From: Hyphomicrobiales bacterium
GTDB lineage: Bacteria > Pseudomonadota > Alphaproteobacteria > Rhizobiales > Aestuariivirgaceae
DNA length: 6,045 bases
Assembly (NCBI GenBank): GCA_020029455.1
Contig: JAIBJH010000168.1
Coordinates: 1-6,045, forward strand
Direction: 5' to 3'
Positions 4,658 through 6,045 of the stretch are shown one piece after another. A program made the translations under genes and the position numbers. Below the pieces are notes generated by a model. That model saw only the letters and a list, made by a program, of their open reading frames with translations, searched no databases and was not told the DNA's origin. The stretch's first letter is position 1, and each line of letters opens with the position of its first letter.

Positions 4658-5775
4658 TGCGAGATTTCGGTTTCACCCTCCACAAGATGGATGGCCATGC
4701 GCGCCTCGGCACGCTGCGCACCGGCAGGGGTGATGTGCGCACGCCCGCCTTCATGCCGGTCGGCACCGTGGGAACGGTGAAGGGCCTTTACCTCGACCAG
4801 GTGAAGGAGGCAGGGGCCGACATCATCCTTGGCAACACCTATCACCTGATGCTGCGGCCCGGTGCGGAGGAGGTGGCAGCGCTGGGCGGCTTGCACAGTT
4901 TCATCCGCTGGGACGGCCCGATCCTCACAGACAGCGGCGGCTTCCAGGTCATGTCCCTCTCCAAGATCCGCAAGATCACGGAACGCGGTGTCACCTTTCA
5001 ATCCCACATAGACGGGAGCAAGCATGAGTTGACACCCGAGCGCGCCATGGACATCCAGCGTCTGTTGGGCGCGGACATTCAGATGCAGCTCGACCAATGC
5101 ATTGAATTTCCGCACACGGAAAAACAGGCGCTGAAAGCCATGGAACTTTCCTTGCGCTGGGCCGAGCGTTCGCGTGTTGCATTCGGCAGCCAGCCCGGGC
5201 GGGGAAATTTCGGCATTGTGCAGGGCGGCACCAATGAGCCGCTGCGCCTGAAAAGCGCCGAAGGCCTGAAGCAGATCGGTTTTGAAGGCTATGCCATTGG
5301 CGGGCTTGCGGTGGGCGAGGGCCAGAAGCTGATGCTGCAAACCATTGATTTCACAGCGCCGGCCTTGCCCACCGACAGGCCGCGCTACCTGATGGGTGTT
5401 GGCACGCCGGACGATTTGCTGGAGGCTGTGGCGCGCGGCATCGATATGTTCGATTGCGTTTTGCCGACACGCTCAGGCCGCCACGGCCAAGCCTTCACCC
5501 GTTTCGGCAAGATTAACCTGCGCAATGCCAGGCACGCCGCTGATTCCCGGCCGCTGGATGAAAGCCACCCATGCCCGGCGCTGTCGCAATATTCGCGGGC
5601 CTATTTGCACCACCTCATCAAGTCAGGTGAGTTGCTGGGCATGATGCTGCTCTCCTGGGCCAATATTGCATATTATGAATCGCTGATGGCGGACATGCGC
5701 GCCGCCATTTCCGCTGGGCGCTTTTCCGACTTTCGCCATGAGACGAAGGAACAGTGGCTGCGCGGCGAGGCGTGA
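4654..5775 (+). CDS. tgt: tRNA-guanine transglycosylase with a degenerate zinc site
   Basis: Tgt swaps guanine-34 of tRNAs for Asp, Asn, His and Tyr with preQ1. The 373 residues match the family's length. Seen: PAFMPVGTVGTVKGL (31-45), GNTYHL (60-65), LTDSGGFQVMSLSKI (91-105; Asp93 matches the active-site aspartate), LDQC (146-149), GIVQGG (187-192), YAIGGLAVGE (213-222), MGVGTP (247-252), and GIDMFDCVLPTRSGRHGQAF (262-281) with nucleophile Asp264. The zinc motif CxCxxC is replaced: E. coli C302, C304, C307 and H333 correspond to His305, Cys307, Leu310 and Ala336. All catalytic parts are intact, so this is probably an active enzyme of a lineage with a reduced or zinc-free C-terminal site. The start is ATG 4654, in ATGA overlap with queA; ATG 4657 is equally possible. 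Confidence 0.96.
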   Translation: MMRDFGFTLHKMDGHARLGTLRTGRGDVRTPAFMPVGTVGTVKGLYLDQVKEAGADIILGNTYHLMLRPGAEEVAALGGLHSFIRWDGPILTDSGGFQVMSLSKIRKITERGVTFQSHIDGSKHELTPERAMDIQRLLGADIQMQLDQCIEFPHTEKQALKAMELSLRWAERSRVAFGSQPGRGNFGIVQGGTNEPLRLKSAEGLKQIGFEGYAIGGLAVGEGQKLMLQTIDFTAPALPTDRPRYLMGVGTPDDLLEAVARGIDMFDCVLPTRSGRHGQAFTRFGKINLRNARHAADSRPLDESHPCPALSQYSRAYLHHLIKSGELLGMMLLSWANIAYYESLMADMRAAISAGRFSDFRHETKEQWLRGEA

Positions 5776-5806
5776 CTATAATGAACGTGATAATTGGAGG
5801 ATTTCC

Positions 5807-6045
5807 ATGAAGCTGAGTGGCCAAGAGGTAGTCCCTGCCAGCGTGCAGGCAGTTTGGAACGCATTGAACGACCCCCAGGTGCTGAAGCAGTGCATTCCGG
5901 GCTGCGAATCCATCACCAAGACAGGTGACAACGCCTTTTCGGCCCGCGTGGTGGCCAAGGTGGGGCCGGTGAAAGCGGGCTTCAATGGAAGCGTTCAGTT
6001 GAAAGATCTCAATCCGCCGCACAGCTACCGCATTGAAGGCAAGGG
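5807..6045 (+). CDS. CoxG-like SRPBCC-family protein (5' part, cut by the right edge)
   Basis: The first 79 codons are present. The sequence MKLSGQEVVPASVQAVWNAL (1-20), then NDPQVLKQCIPGCESI (21-36), KVGPVKAGFNGSVQL (51-65) and DLNPPHSYRIEGKG (67-80) is characteristic of the CoxG family (carbon monoxide dehydrogenase subunit G, Pfam CoxG) within the SRPBCC ligand-binding fold. In cox clusters CoxG is linked to membrane association of the molybdenum CO dehydrogenase, but family members are widespread without those genes. Here the neighbours are tRNA-modification genes, so the role cannot be assigned. A clear SD, TGGAGG (5795-5800), lies six bases before the ATG. The gene starts 31 bases after tgt and could be cotranscribed. 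The C-terminal half, which in some members carries a membrane-anchoring tail, is outside the window. Confidence 0.9.
   Translation, partial: MKLSGQEVVPASVQAVWNALNDPQVLKQCIPGCESITKTGDNAFSARVVAKVGPVKAGFNGSVQLKDLNPPHSYRIEGK

Noticed and set aside
4621..5340. Leftward 239-codon ORF opposite tgt
   Set aside because: It is a shadow of tgt; the translated sequence has no family signature and no ribosome binding site was apparent.

Overview
The window looks chromosomal and alphaproteobacterial, most likely Hyphomicrobiales (Rhizobiales). The evidence is the moderately GC-rich coding sequence, the protein sequences themselves, and the gene order coaD – two cyclophilin-type peptidyl-prolyl isomerases – queA – tgt, which from memory is a rhizobial arrangement. 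The genus cannot be fixed from the sequence alone.

Left third (1-1066): a disturbed region. Three directly repeated pieces encode the last residues of an RpoD-type (sigma-70) factor, region 4.2, each ending in its own stop codon (TAG at 108, TGA at 637, TAA at 1064). The first runs in from the left edge. The second and third are detached tails with no start codon. A small VOC/glyoxalase-fold gene sits between copies 1 and 2. Between copies 2 and 3 lies gene-poor DNA holding a perfect FNR/FixK-type palindrome, a doubtful small ORF and several hairpins. Copies 1 and 2 share 45 identical bases and then diverge sharply while still encoding nearly the same peptide. That is what integration into the 3' end of a gene would leave, but no integrase is visible.

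Middle (1103-2031): a leftward gene for an exported FecR-domain protein with a Pro/Glu-rich tail, then a 116-bp divergent intergenic region with a perfect 8-bp-stem hairpin.

Right two thirds (2032-6045): a tightly packed rightward cluster. CoaD makes dephospho-CoA. A secreted and a cytoplasmic cyclophilin overlap by one base. QueA and Tgt, which act in queuosine tRNA modification, overlap by four bases. The cluster is followed by the start of a CoxG-like SRPBCC protein cut by the right edge. The main oddities here are a 12-pair hairpin that buries the queA start codon and a Tgt whose canonical zinc site is largely gone (three of four ligands replaced). Except for the coaD-ppi and ppi-queA gaps (56 and 39 bp), gene spacing is 31 bp or less, so one operon is plausible.
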